DNA from: CAYSCS01 sp964429695 | Lineage (GTDB): Bacteria > Acidobacteriota > Aminicenantia > Aminicenantales > Aminicenantaceae | NCBI GenBank assembly: GCA_964429695.1 | Contig: CAYSCS010000045.1 | Location: forward strand, 1-28,586 | Length of the DNA: 28,586 bases | Reading direction: 5' to 3' | Shown here: one piece after another, positions 8,938 to 16,885 of the stretch | Layout: each line of letters opens with the position of its first letter | Numbering within the stretch: the stretch's first letter is position 1 | Translations under genes and position numbers: made by a program | Notes under the pieces: model-generated | Databases searched by the model: none | What the model was told of the DNA's origin: nothing | Seen by the model: only the letters and a program-made list of their open reading frames with translations

Positions 8938-10058
8938 AGATAGCCTTCATCGGTCAGAAAGGGATTCCCGTTTCTTTTGGAGGGGTGGAATATCATGTGG
9001 ATAGGTTGAGCAGGTGGCTGGTGAAACTTGGCTACAGTGTGGATGTTTATGTGCGCAGATGGTACACAAATAAGGAAATAAAGTTTTATGATGGAGTAAG
9101 GCTCATCCATCTCCCGAGTTTAAGGACAAAGCATCTCGATGCTTCGACTCATAGTCTATTTTGTTCACTCCATGCTACCTTAAGGAATTATGATCTCATC
9201 CATTATCATGCCATAGGTCCTTCCCTTTTTTGTTTTCTCCCTTGGCTATCGGGAAAGAAGATTGTGGTCACTGTTCACCGGCTGGATTGGAAAACAGAAA
9301 AATGGGGGAAAATGGCTAAGTTGTTCCTCAAATTGGGAGAGTATGTTTCGATAAAAATTCCCCACAGAACAATTGTAGTCTCAAAAGAATTAAAAAATTT
9401 TTTCCTTGAAAAATATGGGAAGGAAACAGTCTTAATCCCTAATGGAATAGATTGCCCTACGATTCGAAACACAAATTTAATAAACAAAAAATATGGTTTA
9501 AAAGAAGGTAAATACATTCTTTTCATGGGAAGGCTTGTTCCCGAGAAAAGAGTAGACTGGTTGATGAAGGCATATCAAAGTTTGAAGAACCAGGATAAAG
9601 AATTTGAGGAGATAAAACTAGTGATTGCAGGTGGACCGAGTGGCTCGGGCGATTACTTAAAAAAATTAAAAAGAATAAGTAGGCAAGACCCTTCTATAAT
9701 CTATACAGGCTTTGTATCTGGCAAGGAGAAAGAAGAGCTCTTGAGTAATGCCTTGATTTTTGTTCTTCCTTCTTATTTAGAGGGATTCCCTATAGCGCTT
9801 TTAGAGGCGAAGAGTTATGGGCTTTGTTGTCTGGTGAGCGACATTTCGCCCCATAGAGAAGTAGTTCATGACGGGATTGATGGTGCACTTTTTGAGGCTT
9901 ACAATTTCTTGAGTCTTGTGCACCGGCTTAAGGAATTACTAATTAATCCTCAAAGAGTTAAAGAAATGGGCAAAAAGGGGAAAGAAGAAATGAAAAACAG
10001 GTTAGACTGGGATGATGTAGCAAGAAAGACGCATCAAGTATATCAGGGGATTATATAA
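8934..10058 (+). CDS. GT4-family glycosyltransferase
   Basis: 374-residue GT-B fold. The N-terminus KIAFIGQKGIPVSFGGVEYH is typical of GT4 enzymes of the rhamnosyl/mannosyl type in polysaccharide clusters. The donor half has YILFMGRLVPEKRVDWLMKA, VIAGGPSGSGDY and the E-x7-E motif in PSYLEGFPIALLEAKSYG. The start is TTG at 8934 (AAATTGAAG), overlapping the TGA of the radical SAM gene, with AAGGTG a few bases upstream; the conserved N-terminus begins exactly here. It is the last gene of the rightward block and ends 49 nt before a convergent gene. Sugar specificity is unknown. Confidence 0.9.
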   Translation: MKIAFIGQKGIPVSFGGVEYHVDRLSRWLVKLGYSVDVYVRRWYTNKEIKFYDGVRLIHLPSLRTKHLDASTHSLFCSLHATLRNYDLIHYHAIGPSLFCFLPWLSGKKIVVTVHRLDWKTEKWGKMAKLFLKLGEYVSIKIPHRTIVVSKELKNFFLEKYGKETVLIPNGIDCPTIRNTNLINKKYGLKEGKYILFMGRLVPEKRVDWLMKAYQSLKNQDKEFEEIKLVIAGGPSGSGDYLKKLKRISRQDPSIIYTGFVSGKEKEELLSNALIFVLPSYLEGFPIALLEAKSYGLCCLVSDISPHREVVHDGIDGALFEAYNFLSLVHRLKELLINPQRVKEMGKKGKEEMKNRLDWDDVARKTHQVYQGII

Positions 10059-10107
10059 GCAATCTAATTTAAAGAGAATGTGTACTTACTTAAGGGTATT
10101 CATGATT

Positions 10108-11370
10108 TTATTTACCAAGGAGTGGTGCTATTGCATTTTCTAATTTTTTTTCTATATCACTCCTCAATTCTTTTATCTTGAGCAATATCTTATTCTTAAT
10201 CTCTGAATGATGATCGATAATCTTATCTATAAGTTCCGATATCTTCTCAGGATTTACCTCATCTATATCTAAACAAAAGTCTCCAAGGCCTAGGATTTTC
10301 ATGGTTTCTTTGCCTTTTGGTTGATAAGAGATGGTAATTGCAGGTACCCCAGAAATCAGGGCAAAGATAGCGGAGTGAAAGCGGGTGGCAAGGATAAGGT
10401 CTGTCTTAGAGATGAGTTCAACTAGAAAAGAGGGATGCAAAACATCCGGTAGGTCAATGAATTGTCTGTTTTTTTCGGGGATGATTTCTTTTAGTCCCTT
10501 CCAGAATTCAGAAGATATTTTTCTGTCGTTTTCAAAAATTCCAGGTCCCCTGGATTGTGAAAAAATAACAACAGAACCTTTCCACCTTTGATGAATCTTC
10601 TCACACGCTTTCCTTAGAGAAGATAAATATTCATTAAGCCTCTTCGCTTTTCTTCTTTTATTTTTTATAGAGGGGAAATCCCAGCTCCTTAAAGTTAAGG
10701 CAACGATGGGTTGAGGGAGGTCGAAGTTTAAGGGAAACTTGTTAGTTTTAGTGAAGGATTCAAGGCAAAATGCCATATCTTGGCATATTTCTACCTTTTT
10801 TTCGCCATTTTCAGTTTTGAGGAGAGACTTTAAGAAATTGAAAGAATTTTCCTCTCGAGCAAAGACCTTAAGGACCCTCTTTTTTTCAAGGACATTTTTT
10901 AACATCCAGACTGCCAGATGGTTTTGGAAAGGACCGAAAGATTGAGGAAAGAGGATCACGGGCTTTTTTAAGAGGAGAGAGATTATTATCTGGCAGAGGT
11001 TCTGCAGGAACATAGGACCTGGAAAAATATTATGATTAGAATACAAATATCCCCCACCACTACTTATAATAAAATCACTGTTTTTTATCCCCATGAGGAG
11101 ACTTTTCTTTGAGGAGAGGGAAAATAAATCTTTGAACATTCTTCTTAGCCTATGTTCTCTCCCAGATAACAGACTCGGAAGCTGGAAGAGGGGAGGCATT
11201 ACTTCCACTCCGAGGGGACCATAAAATTTTTTATCGATTTCAGGGGTTCTTGAAGAGAGTTTTATCTTCACTTCAGGGGATATTTTTTTAAGAAATTGGA
11301 TTTGAGCCACAACAATTGCTGCATCACCAGAATTTAAGACTGAATGGGAGTTCAAAATGGAAATTTTCAT
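10108..11370 (-). CDS. Polysaccharide pyruvyl transferase family protein (CsaB/WcaK-like)
   Basis: 420 residues. The N-terminus NSHSVLNSGDAAIVVAQIQFL corresponds to the family's N-x-GD start. IISSGGGYLYSN and VILFPQSFGPFQN follow. The C-terminal half has TLRSWDFPS, the TDLILATRFHSAIFALISGVPAITISYQ block (family Arg-x-His) and GDFCLD. Members attach a pyruvate ketal from phosphoenolpyruvate to sugars of cell-wall or exopolysaccharides, though some have other roles. It is the last gene of a three-gene leftward block after a radical SAM enzyme and a PaaK-like ligase (34-nt gap), which suggests a shared role in decorating the glycan. The exact substrate is inference. Confidence 0.87.
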   Translation of the reverse strand: MKISILNSHSVLNSGDAAIVVAQIQFLKKISPEVKIKLSSRTPEIDKKFYGPLGVEVMPPLFQLPSLLSGREHRLRRMFKDLFSLSSKKSLLMGIKNSDFIISSGGGYLYSNHNIFPGPMFLQNLCQIIISLLLKKPVILFPQSFGPFQNHLAVWMLKNVLEKKRVLKVFAREENSFNFLKSLLKTENGEKKVEICQDMAFCLESFTKTNKFPLNFDLPQPIVALTLRSWDFPSIKNKRRKAKRLNEYLSSLRKACEKIHQRWKGSVVIFSQSRGPGIFENDRKISSEFWKGLKEIIPEKNRQFIDLPDVLHPSFLVELISKTDLILATRFHSAIFALISGVPAITISYQPKGKETMKILGLGDFCLDIDEVNPEKISELIDKIIDHHSEIKNKILLKIKELRSDIEKKLENAIAPLLGK

Positions 11371-11404
11371 CTCTTTAAATTTAATTAAGTTTTTTCTATA
11401 TATT

Positions 11405-12703
11405 TCATTTAGGAATGAGAGCTGGATTTTTTACATAAGAAATTACTGCACGCAATTTCCCTGACAGATCGGGAGGTATAGACTCTGTGAGGATCACCTT
11501 AATCTGAATTTTGTCTTCAATTTTCTTTTCTATTTCATTTTTAATATCCTGAGCGGAATGGCTCGCGAAGCTTCTTAAAGGAATTATATATACATCAATT
11601 TGAGAGGGTATTTTTTGGACAACCCTCCATTGCTTGATTCCTGTTATGTTTTTCATCAGACTGAAGAAGAACATGGGGGAGAGAGTCTTTCCTGAAGGGA
11701 GCGTCAGGAAAGCATCACATCTTCCTTCGATAATTTTCATCAGTGGAAGTCCTCTCCCGCAACTAGAGTTTTCAGGGCTCGGGATTCCTACGTCTTCAAG
11801 TTCATAGCGAATTAAAGGCATGGCTGTGGAATAAAGATTGGTGACTACGATTCTTCCCCGAGAGCCTGGAGGCGAGGAGTTCTCTCCCTGAAGAAATTCG
11901 ACGAGGACAGTATCAGAATTTAGATGATACCCATTACAGAGAGGGCATTGCCAGGCGATACATCCTGCTTCGGCTGCTCCGTATAAGTCAATTAGTTTTG
12001 TTTTGAAGGCTTTCTGGATGAGCTCTCGACATTCTTCGTCCACCAAATCAGAGACACCGAAGATGTATTGAGGCTTAATTGGTTTTAGGTTGTTAGCGAT
12101 AATATGATTAGCCAGAATCTTAAGACTCCCTGAATATCCGTATAAAACATCAAATTTAGAGGATTGCCATGCAGCAAACCATTCAGATGGTTCATTGAAA
12201 ATAGAAATGACATTTTTCCTAAAGAAACCGAGAAGATTGTACCATTTGCTTTTTTCAGGAATGTTATGTGGTCCTGAGATCTCCATTTTCTTATGCCAGG
12301 GTTTTACTCCATGAGCGAGGAGGGGACGTAACCAGCCCATGTTCAACCGTGTAAAGTCTTTTCTTGTGTAATAGAGTTTGAGGGGTGTCCCCGTTGAACC
12401 GCTTGTGGTGATTTTAATCAATCGAGAATGATTCATATCTTGCGCCACTATTTTTTTTAAAGGTTCGGACTGGAGAATTTTTTTGGTCATAAAGGGTACG
12501 TTTTTGAGGTCTTCAATTTTTTTTATATCCTCAGGCTTAAGTCCCATCGAATCGAAGAGCTCCCGGTAGTAAGGAACTCTAAAATATGCATCCTTAATTA
12601 GCCTCTTCAACTTTTTTTCTTGCCTTTTCTTTAGCTCATCTAAAGGCTCCCATTGCTCCTTCGTCATCTGGAGAAAGTAGCTTAGCTGATAAAAAAGATG
12701 CAT
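11405..12703 (-). CDS. PaaK/CapK-like adenylate-forming enzyme
   Basis: 432 residues, the size of phenylacetate-CoA ligase relatives. The N-terminal part has RLIKDAYFRVPYYRELF, common in the CapK branch. The nucleotide-binding loop is TTSGSTGTPLKLYYT (99-113). YGYSGSLKILANHI and LYGAAEAGCIAWQCPLC (240-256) follow; the latter combines the adenylate motif with cysteines that may hold zinc, as in PaaK relatives. The C-terminal part carries LIRYELEDVG and EGRCDAF. The chemistry expected is ATP-dependent activation of a carboxylic acid, followed by transfer to CoA or another acceptor. In capsule and O-antigen loci this family is repeatedly found but poorly characterised. It starts 3 nt after the radical SAM gene stop, so the two are almost certainly co-translated. 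Confidence 0.87.
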   Translation of the reverse strand: MHLFYQLSYFLQMTKEQWEPLDELKKRQEKKLKRLIKDAYFRVPYYRELFDSMGLKPEDIKKIEDLKNVPFMTKKILQSEPLKKIVAQDMNHSRLIKITTSGSTGTPLKLYYTRKDFTRLNMGWLRPLLAHGVKPWHKKMEISGPHNIPEKSKWYNLLGFFRKNVISIFNEPSEWFAAWQSSKFDVLYGYSGSLKILANHIIANNLKPIKPQYIFGVSDLVDEECRELIQKAFKTKLIDLYGAAEAGCIAWQCPLCNGYHLNSDTVLVEFLQGENSSPPGSRGRIVVTNLYSTAMPLIRYELEDVGIPSPENSSCGRGLPLMKIIEGRCDAFLTLPSGKTLSPMFFFSLMKNITGIKQWRVVQKIPSQIDVYIIPLRSFASHSAQDIKNEIEKKIEDKIQIKVILTESIPPDLSGKLRAVISYVKNPALIPK

Positions 12704-12706
12704 GAA

Positions 12707-13843
12707 TCAGTGTCTCAAGACAAGAAATTTTAGAAATTTCAATAAATCTTTTTCAAACTCGAATCTATTGAAGGTATTGGGCGGACATTTCTTACATTTT
12801 TCTCGAATTAAATTTTCTCTCCTGTATCGCAGGTTCTCTTGATCTAAATATATGGAATGGGCTGGCTTCAGAAGACAATTTCCAAGAGAGCGGCTATCTT
12901 TACAATAATAGAGCTCTCCTTTGGAACCTAGAATGACCCCACCGATAGCATAATGGCAGGCTAAGTTTCTCTCGCTATTCTTTTCTACCATTCTTGCTAA
13001 TTCCCAGTATCGAAAGACGTGATGATTTAAAAGGGATTTGTTTTGGGCTAAATCTTTCAAAAATTTGATCAAATATGCCTTAGCTTTTCCCTCAATTCTG
13101 ACATTTTCTTCTTGTTCGAGATTATTGAACCTTTCTCTTACTTCTCCCAAAGTGAAATTGACAGGGATGAGCTTTCTTTCTGCCCAACTCATCATGCGCT
13201 TGAGTCCGTAGAGGTTGAGAGGGGTAATGACACAGTTTGTGGAGAGATAAAAATTATATTTTTTTTGGAGCTCTTTCAAGCCTTGGAGTGTCTTGTTGAC
13301 CTTCTCAAAAGCACCCGAGATTCCGGCTATCCTCTCGAACTCTGTCCCCAATTCATGGAGAGATATACTGACCGAGAAGCGAACCTTTTTCTTCTTGCAG
13401 AGCAAAGCTATCTTTTCGGTGTTGGATAAGACTTTGTGGGGAGGGAGTCCGTTGGAATTGATAGTCAAGGTCCTTAGTTTCTTAAATTTATGAATAAAAA
13501 GCTCCGCAAGAAGAGGTAGGTCCTCCCTCAAATGGGGTTCCCCTCCATTTATGTTAATAAATTCAAGTTGAGAAAAAAGTCGATCGGAAAGAATGGACTC
13601 AAATTCTTCAAGAGATAGTTCGGAGTCCTTTATATTTTTTGAATCAATTTTCCAAATTCCACATATTGCGCAACGCATGTTACAGCGATAGGTGACATAA
13701 ATACAGAGTGCCTTGGGTATTGGGGGCTTCCTCGGGAAGTCCGAAAGATTGGATTTGAGAAAGTTTATCAGGGTTAGAGGGGGAGACAAAAAAGTTCTTG
13801 AGCCAAGAAGCCTTTGCCATTTACTTAGAGAAATTAAATTCAT
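12707..13843 (-). CDS. Radical SAM/SPASM-like protein
   Basis: 378 residues. The cluster motif is TYRCNMRCAICGIW (C54, C58, C61), followed by ININGGEPHLREDL (GGE motif) and TINSNGLPP. The C-terminal part has LACHYAIGGVILGSKGELYYC, SLGNC and REKCKKCPP, cysteines compatible with a SPASM-type auxiliary cluster. A 45-residue N-terminal lead precedes the core. It is related to the radical SAM protein at 7954-8937. It heads an operon with a PaaK-like ligase and a pyruvyl transferase, so it may modify a sugar or an acyl or amino-acid group used in the polysaccharide. The start ATG at 13843 lies about 19 nt after the predicted transcription start; only a weak AAGAAG ribosome binding site is visible. 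Confidence 0.87.
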   Translation of the reverse strand: MNLISLSKWQRLLGSRTFLSPPLTLINFLKSNLSDFPRKPPIPKALCIYVTYRCNMRCAICGIWKIDSKNIKDSELSLEEFESILSDRLFSQLEFININGGEPHLREDLPLLAELFIHKFKKLRTLTINSNGLPPHKVLSNTEKIALLCKKKKVRFSVSISLHELGTEFERIAGISGAFEKVNKTLQGLKELQKKYNFYLSTNCVITPLNLYGLKRMMSWAERKLIPVNFTLGEVRERFNNLEQEENVRIEGKAKAYLIKFLKDLAQNKSLLNHHVFRYWELARMVEKNSERNLACHYAIGGVILGSKGELYYCKDSRSLGNCLLKPAHSIYLDQENLRYRRENLIREKCKKCPPNTFNRFEFEKDLLKFLKFLVLRH

Positions 13844-13868
13844 AGAGGTTATCTTCTTGCTTTAACCA

Positions 13869-13896
13869 ATTATAAATCTTAACTAAAATAAGGCAA
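13869..13896 (-). promoter_or_regulatory. Candidate promoter of the radical SAM-PaaK-pyruvyl transferase operon
   Basis: Minus-strand TATAAT (13874-13869) is perfect, with TTGCCT (13896-13891) at 16-nt spacing. It would give a leader of about 19 nt before the ATG at 13843. Confidence 0.5.
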
Positions 13897-13971
13897 TCAA
13901 ATAAAAATTTTAACTAAATCCTGCCTTTATTTTTCGATAAAAAACTCTATTTTTTCCAAATTTTTTCTTTT

Positions 13972-14155
13972 TACTTCATCCCTGCTTCTTGGGGGAAAAA
14001 TAGATATTTTCAGGGTACTGAGAATGGGTTTAACTTCATTGAGTTCATTATATAAGAGGCTAATGGGATGGATATCAATAAGATAAAAATTATAAATAAC
14101 CAATTTTGTTCTAAGAGCTTTCATCTAGATTCTTTCTCTAAGTCTTCAGATATCA
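13972..14155. repeat. Intergenic repeat copy B (pair with 4012-4196)
   Basis: Second copy of the repeat described at 4012-4196, same orientation, again in a gap between divergent operons (13844-14697). It keeps GAAAAATAGATATTTT, GAGGCTAATGGGATGG and CAATTTTGTTCTAAGAG. Its minus strand holds a short frame with HPISLLYNEL and LKISIF. The gap to 14697 otherwise contains no convincing gene. Confidence 0.6.
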
Positions 14156-14561
14156 TAGATTTTCTGGTTTAACCTCCTTAGAATTCGCAAGAGCCTTCTT
14201 TTTTTATAACATGCTCTAGTAATAAGGTTCCTTCCCATTGACAATTAAATTTTATATTATCATACATTAAAATCCGAAGACAATGCAGCAAGAGGTTTAG
14301 GTAGAAGCTATGACACATAAAAAGCTTAAAGAAAAAGTACGCAATTTTTCTTATGGCTTTTCATCTGAGTCAATGATTATTCTTTCAAATAGATTTTCTT
14401 CTGAGTAATAATCTTGTTTAGATTAGGAATTCAATTATGCTTTGCCCTAAAGAAAATCTTCCTTAAAGAACAAATCACTCAACTCTCTTAGAGAGAAAAA
14501 TTATTTTCATCTGATATAAGAAATTTACTCTTTTAAAACAAAAGATTTATTTTGGATTTAA

Positions 14562-14589
14562 CCTCTAAAATTTCTTCGAAATAAAGAGG
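14562..14589. promoter_or_regulatory. Imperfect palindrome just upstream of a promoter (possible operator)
   Basis: CCTCT-AAA-ATTTC, a TTC centre, then GAAAT-AA-AGAGG gives two 5-bp arms with a mismatched middle. It lies 9 nt upstream of the -35 of the next candidate promoter. No regulator is identified; it could also be a chance repeat in AT-rich DNA. Confidence 0.25.
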
Positions 14590-14598
14590 AGATTTTAG

Positions 14599-14626
14599 TT
14601 GAACTATATTTCTTAAATATTAAAAT
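14599..14626 (+). promoter_or_regulatory. Candidate promoter of the CDP-deoxysugar operon
   Basis: TTGAAC (14599-14604), 16-nt spacer, TAAAAT (14621-14626). The leader to the GTG start at 14698 would be about 65 nt. A perfect TTGACA also occurs at 14238-14243, but its -10 is unclear. Confidence 0.42.
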
Positions 14627-14697
14627 ATATGAATGCTAAAATAATTAAAATGCTTGGAGCATTTAATCCTGTGTGAAATGAAGAAGGTAAAGAGGCT

Positions 14698-16053
14698 GTG
14701 AAAGAAAAGATATTGATTGTCGGGGCCGGAGTATGCGGTATGACCCTTGCTTTCAAGCTTACAGAAGCTGGCTATCCAGTGACTGTGGTTGAAAAGAAGA
14801 AAGAGATTGGCGGATTGGCGAGAACGTATCATTATGGAAGATTTTTCTTTGACAGCGGGCCTCATAGATTTTTTTCCTCTAATCAGGAGGTAGTTCTCTT
14901 TCTCAAACAGATTTTTGGGGAAGACCTCATAACCTCTCCTATGAAAAGTTCAGTTTATTTTCGAGGTAGTTATTATGACTGGCCAATAAGTATTCGCGTG
15001 ATATTCAAACTTCCTCTGTTTATCATGATGAAAATATTTCGGGATTTTTTAACTGGGCTTTTAAAAAAGGAAAGAAAGGCTCCAAGAAATTTTCGTGAAT
15101 ACATCATCCAGAAATACGGAAAGACTCTGTATGAACTGGATTTCGGACCCTATACTGAAAAATTCACAAGGTTACCCAATGAGATGATTCATCCTGATTG
15201 GGCAAAGGCTGGGGTAAATCGAGCAGTTATCAGCGAAGAGATAAAAATATACACCTTATTTGATCTCATTAAGACCGGGTTGAGTCCAAAAACGAGAGTT
15301 TTTATTTATTATCCCCAAAGAGGAATATCAGAATTTCATGAGAGGTTGAGGGAGAGTATATTGAAAAGAGGAGGTGAGATTTTAGTGAGTCGAGTGGTTG
15401 ATTCTTTACTTATAAATGATCGGAGAATAAAAGAGATTAAGCTCAGGGGAGAAAATAGGGCACGAAATTATGATATCGTCGTCTGGACTGCTCCTCTCAA
15501 TGAGCTTAACGACCTTGTTGGAATAAGAAGATATGACTTAAATTACCTAAATATTATTATTTTCAACATTTGTCTCAGAGGTCGACCAAGATTGAATTAT
15601 CAATGGATATATTATGTGGATAAAGAGATTATCTTTAACCGTCTTTATAATACCGTCCTTTTTTCTCCCAAAAATGCTCCCGCTGGCTTCTATGGTTTGT
15701 GCGTTGAAGTCACCTGTAAAGAAGAGGATGAAATTTGGAAAAATCCTTCAGCCTTTATTCCTAAAGTCATCGACTCGCTTTTAAAAGTTAAATTAATAGA
15801 GTCTGAAGAGGAAATAATCGCAATTAATTTTGAGAGGCTTGAAAATGCTTATCCTCTTTATAAGACTAATTATAGAAAAGAACTGAAAGAGAACCTTGAG
15901 TCTCTTTACAAGATAGAAAATTTGATTCTTGCGGGAAGGAGTGGTCTTTTCTGGTATAACAACATGGACCATTCTATTGAAAATGCATTTAAAGTAAAGC
16001 AAAATATTATCCATAAGAAGAGAGAAATTGAAGTTATAAAATTTTGGGAATGA
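14698..16053 (+). CDS. FAD-dependent amine-oxidase-like/UDP-galactopyranose mutase-like oxidoreductase
   Basis: 451 residues. The N-terminal Rossmann motif is ILIVGAGVCGMTLAFKL (G9, G11, G14), followed by VVEKKKEIGGLARTY, the FAD GG-doublet typical of protoporphyrinogen oxidase, amine oxidase and UDP-galactopyranose mutase relatives. DSGPHRFFSSN and the C-terminal LILAGRSGLFWYNNMDHSIENAF complete the pattern seen in FAD proteins of polysaccharide loci. A GTG start at 14698 is preferred: the Rossmann strand follows at once, AGAGG lies just upstream, and the nearby ATG at 14678 is out of frame and terminates at the GTG. It is the first gene of an operon with CDP-sugar enzymes (1 nt to the next), so a sugar-nucleotide or lipid-linked sugar rearrangement or oxidation is likely but not proven. 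Confidence 0.83.
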   Translation: MKEKILIVGAGVCGMTLAFKLTEAGYPVTVVEKKKEIGGLARTYHYGRFFFDSGPHRFFSSNQEVVLFLKQIFGEDLITSPMKSSVYFRGSYYDWPISIRVIFKLPLFIMMKIFRDFLTGLLKKERKAPRNFREYIIQKYGKTLYELDFGPYTEKFTRLPNEMIHPDWAKAGVNRAVISEEIKIYTLFDLIKTGLSPKTRVFIYYPQRGISEFHERLRESILKRGGEILVSRVVDSLLINDRRIKEIKLRGENRARNYDIVVWTAPLNELNDLVGIRRYDLNYLNIIIFNICLRGRPRLNYQWIYYVDKEIIFNRLYNTVLFSPKNAPAGFYGLCVEVTCKEEDEIWKNPSAFIPKVIDSLLKVKLIESEEEIIAINFERLENAYPLYKTNYRKELKENLESLYKIENLILAGRSGLFWYNNMDHSIENAFKVKQNIIHKKREIEVIKFWE

Positions 16054-16054
16054 A

Positions 16055-16870
16055 ATGAGACTGGATAAAGGTAAAAATCCTTCGCTGGATAAAAATATAC
16101 CTGTTGTCATCCTCTGTGGAGGAAAGGGGACTCGCCTTCGTGAAGAAACTGAGTATAAACCGAAACCTTTGGTTGAAATCGGCGGGAGACCAATCCTCTG
16201 GCATATCATGAAAGGCTACTCATACTTCGGTTTTAATAATTTCATTCTCTGTTTGGGTTATAAGGGTCAGGCTATTAAAGAATATTTTCTAAATTATGAA
16301 TTCATGAATAACGATTTCGCCTTAAGAATAAAAACAAAAGAATATTGTACTCTGGATTCTAAAACTCCCTTGGAAGATTGGAACATAATTTTTTCCGATA
16401 CAGGCGCAGAAACGAATACGGGAGGAAGAATAAAAAAAATCGAAAAATATGTAAAAAGTGATTTTTTTATGGCCACGTATGGTGATGGAATTTCTGATAT
16501 AAATATTGAAAGCCTTCTGGAATTTCATCTCCAGCATAAAAAGATAGCAACCATAACCGGTTTTCATCCCAGGACAAAATATGGGCAGGTAAGGGTGAGG
16601 AAAGACGGTAAAGTGCTCTCTTTTCAAGAGAAACCCTGGTTGAAAGATTTCATAAATGGTGGCTTTTTTGTCTTCAACAGAAAATTTTTTGATTACCTCG
16701 AAGAAGATTGTATCCTTGAAAAAGAGCCTTTTGAGAGATTGGTAGAAGAACAACAGATGGTCCTTTATAAACATGAGGGTTTCTGGTTTGCGGTGGATAC
16801 ATACAAGGACTATTTAGAAATAAATACGATGTTCGAAAGGGGGGAGACACCCTGGATGCTCTGGAAATAA
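16055..16870 (+). CDS. rfbF: Glucose-1-phosphate cytidylyltransferase
   Basis: 271 residues, about the family length (257) plus a short N-terminal lead. The nucleotidyltransferase signature is VVILCGGKGTRLREETEYKPKP (G22-R27, then KPKP). Features specific to RfbF relatives are GGRPILWHIMK, WNIIFSDTGAETNTGGRI, ATYGDGISDINI, FHPRTKYGQVRV, FINGGFFVFN and the C-terminal FWFAVDTYKDYLEIN. The enzyme makes CDP-glucose from CTP and glucose-1-phosphate, the entry to CDP-linked deoxysugars. The ATG is 1 nt after the previous stop, and a CDP-glucose dehydratase gene follows 15 nt downstream, the usual rfbF-rfbG order. This is the best-supported specific function in the window. Confidence 0.92.
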   Translation: MRLDKGKNPSLDKNIPVVILCGGKGTRLREETEYKPKPLVEIGGRPILWHIMKGYSYFGFNNFILCLGYKGQAIKEYFLNYEFMNNDFALRIKTKEYCTLDSKTPLEDWNIIFSDTGAETNTGGRIKKIEKYVKSDFFMATYGDGISDINIESLLEFHLQHKKIATITGFHPRTKYGQVRVRKDGKVLSFQEKPWLKDFINGGFFVFNRKFFDYLEEDCILEKEPFERLVEEQQMVLYKHEGFWFAVDTYKDYLEINTMFERGETPWMLWK

Positions 16871-16885
16871 AAATGGAGAAAGTTA

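Noticed and set aside
14238..14260. Perfect TTGACA in the 13844-14697 gap as promoter
   Set aside because: The best TATCAT is only 14 nt away and at 17 nt there is no good -10; a better candidate lies at 14599-14626.
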